Shown here: positions 5,179 to 6,183 of the stretch, piece after piece | How the letters are laid out: each line of letters opens with the position of its first letter | Position numbering within the stretch: position 1 is the first letter of the stretch | Source: SIG424 sp045546695 | GTDB taxonomy: Bacteria; Bacillota; Clostridia; UBA1212; UBA1255 | Reading direction: 5' to 3' | Assembly (NCBI GenBank): GCA_045546695.1 | Contig: JAZQDE010000029.1 | Span: 1 to 6,183, forward strand | DNA length: 6,183 nucleotides | Translations under genes and position numbers: made by a program | Notes under the pieces: model-generated | Databases searched by the model: none | Seen by the model: only the letters and a program-made list of their open reading frames with translations | What the model was told of the DNA's origin: nothing

Positions 5179-6183
5179 TTATCTTCTGTTGCTTAAGAAA
5201 GAAGGAATATCGAAATCATCGTCATCTCTTCTTGCTGCAGCTGCAGGCTTAACAACTTCTTTAGTCTCGATGTTAGTAGCTTCTGTAACGTCTTCATCAT
5301 CAAAACCGGCTGCTACGATAGTAACCTGCATCTCGTCGTTCATCTCGTCGTTAACTTCCATAGCACCGAAGATAATCTGTGCATCTGTGTCAACAGCTTC
5401 GTGAACTGTGTTGTTAACTAATGTAAGCTCTACCATGTTGATGTTGTCACCACAGTAATAAACGAGAACTGACTTAGCACCCTTGATGCTTGTCTCAAGA
5501 AGCGGATTTTCAATAGCGAGCTTGAGAGCTTCTTCTGCACGGTTTTTACCTGATGCACGACCAACGCCCATGTGAACAATACCCTTGTCCTGCATCGTTG
5601 TCTTAACGTCAGCAAAGTCGATGTTTACGTCAGCAACGTCTGTGATGATATCGCAGATACCCTGTACTGAATTGCTGAGAACTTCGTCAACGAGTTTGAA
5701 TGCGTTCTGGATTGTAACCTTCTCGTCAACAATCTTCATGATGTTGTCATTAGGAATAATAACGAGTGAGTCAACGTGTTCCTGGAGCTTCTCAATACCC
5801 TTAAGAGCTGCCATCATCTTTCTTCTGCCTTCAAACGCGAAAGGCTTTGTAACTACTGCAACAGTCAGGATACCCATGCCTTTTGCAATCTCAGCTACAA
5901 CAGGAGCTGCACCTGTACCTGTGCCACCGCCCATACCGGCAGTGATAAATACCATATCAACACCCTTTAAGAGGTTTGTAATCTCTTCACGGCTCTCAGA
6001 AGCAGCCTTCTCACCAATCTCAGGATTTGCACCTGCGCCGAGACCTCTTGTAATTTTTTCACCAATCTGAATTTTAGTTTCTGCTTTTGACATCTGGATA
6101 GCCTGAGCATCGGTATTAACAACTATAAAGTCAACACCCTCAACTTTAGCTTCCACCATTCTGTTTACAGCGTTGCAGCCACC
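5179..6183 (-). CDS. ftsZ: Cell division protein FtsZ (5' end beyond the right edge)
   Basis: The frame is open to the window edge: 334 residues starting at GGCNAVNRMVEAKVEG, so only about 20 N-terminal residues are missing. FtsZ is the tubulin-like GTPase that forms the division ring and, in spore formers, the polar septum. Visible are NTDAQAIQMSKA, the GTP-binding signature GMGGGTGTGAAPVVAEIAK (GGGTGTG at residues 85-91), FEGRRK, VIIPND, and the catalytic T7 loop NIDFADVKTTM (from 187). The C-terminal peptide DFDIPSFLSNRR, which binds FtsA/SepF-type partners, is intact. The linker between the globular domain (ending AAGF) and this peptide is only about 27 residues, shorter than the 50 or so in B. 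subtilis. The ATG at 6159 is internal (Met9 of the visible part), not the start. The gene is convergent with sigG. Its promoter is outside the window. Confidence 0.98.
   Translation of the reverse strand, partial: GGCNAVNRMVEAKVEGVDFIVVNTDAQAIQMSKAETKIQIGEKITRGLGAGANPEIGEKAASESREEITNLLKGVDMVFITAGMGGGTGTGAAPVVAEIAKGMGILTVAVVTKPFAFEGRRKMMAALKGIEKLQEHVDSLVIIPNDNIMKIVDEKVTIQNAFKLVDEVLSNSVQGICDIITDVADVNIDFADVKTTMQDKGIVHMGVGRASGKNRAEEALKLAIENPLLETSIKGAKSVLVYYCGDNINMVELTLVNNTVHEAVDTDAQIIFGAMEVNDEMNDEMQVTIVAAGFDDEDVTEATNIETKEVVKPAAAARRDDDDFDIPSFLSNRR
5329..5352 (-). repeat. Perfect 12-bp tandem duplication inside ftsZ
   Basis: CATCTCGTCGTT occurs twice without a gap (5329-5340 and 5341-5352). It encodes NDEMNDEM just before the strand QVTIVAAGF. 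It keeps the frame. Compared with B. subtilis FtsZ as I recall it, this loop is only one residue longer, so the repeat may reflect replacement of the loop sequence rather than a simple insertion. Confidence 0.85.

Noticed and set aside
5585..6070. Plus-strand frame of 161 codons opposite ftsZ
   Set aside because: The ftsZ frame on the other strand carries all family motifs. This frame is an antisense shadow with no recognisable domain or ribosome-binding site.

Overview
This window comes from an endospore-forming Firmicute, most likely a member of class Clostridia. The evidence is a complete spoIIGA-sigE-sigG cluster (the sporulation sigma factors of the early mother cell and late forespore), beside a dnaG-rpoD pair of Firmicute type and an ftsZ ending in a Gram-positive-type C-terminal peptide. 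Non-coding DNA is AT-rich. The species cannot be named from this window.

Layout: positions 1-764 (minus strand) hold the first 254 codons of the housekeeping sigma factor gene rpoD/sigA, running off the left edge. It overlaps by 4 bp the end of dnaG (761-2599, minus), the replication primase. A 176-bp divergent intergenic region (2600-2775) separates dnaG from spoIIGA (2776-3615, plus). sigE (3621-4322, plus) follows after 5 bp. A 71-bp leader then precedes sigG (4394-5170, plus). ftsZ (5179-6183, minus) converges on sigG with only 8 bp between stop codons and runs off the right edge, lacking roughly its first 20 residues.

How the genes work together: dnaG and rpoD serve growth. At sporulation onset Spo0A~P would activate spoIIGA-sigE. 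The intergenic region carries two Spo0A-box-like heptamers exactly 10 bp apart, over a promoter whose -35 and -10 are about 21 bp apart, the unusual architecture known for Bacillus subtilis spoIIG. SpoIIGA, a membrane aspartic protease, would cleave the short pro-sequence from pro-SigE. SigG acts later in the forespore. FtsZ builds both vegetative and polar septa.

The most interesting non-coding signal is in the sigE-sigG gap. A 12-position inverted repeat (11 pairs, one A/A mismatch) buries the sigG ribosome-binding site. A candidate forespore (SigF/SigG-type) promoter overlaps its left arm, so transcripts from that promoter would lack the arm and be translatable, whereas read-through from spoIIG would be masked. 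Other points of note are a hyperacidic N-terminal extension of about 105 residues on RpoD, a pro-SigE leader of only about 19 residues, a short FtsZ linker, and the convergent position of ftsZ. I found no RNA genes, mobile elements or CRISPR arrays, and no wholly new system: the window is a variant of a known sporulation locus with notable regulatory detail.
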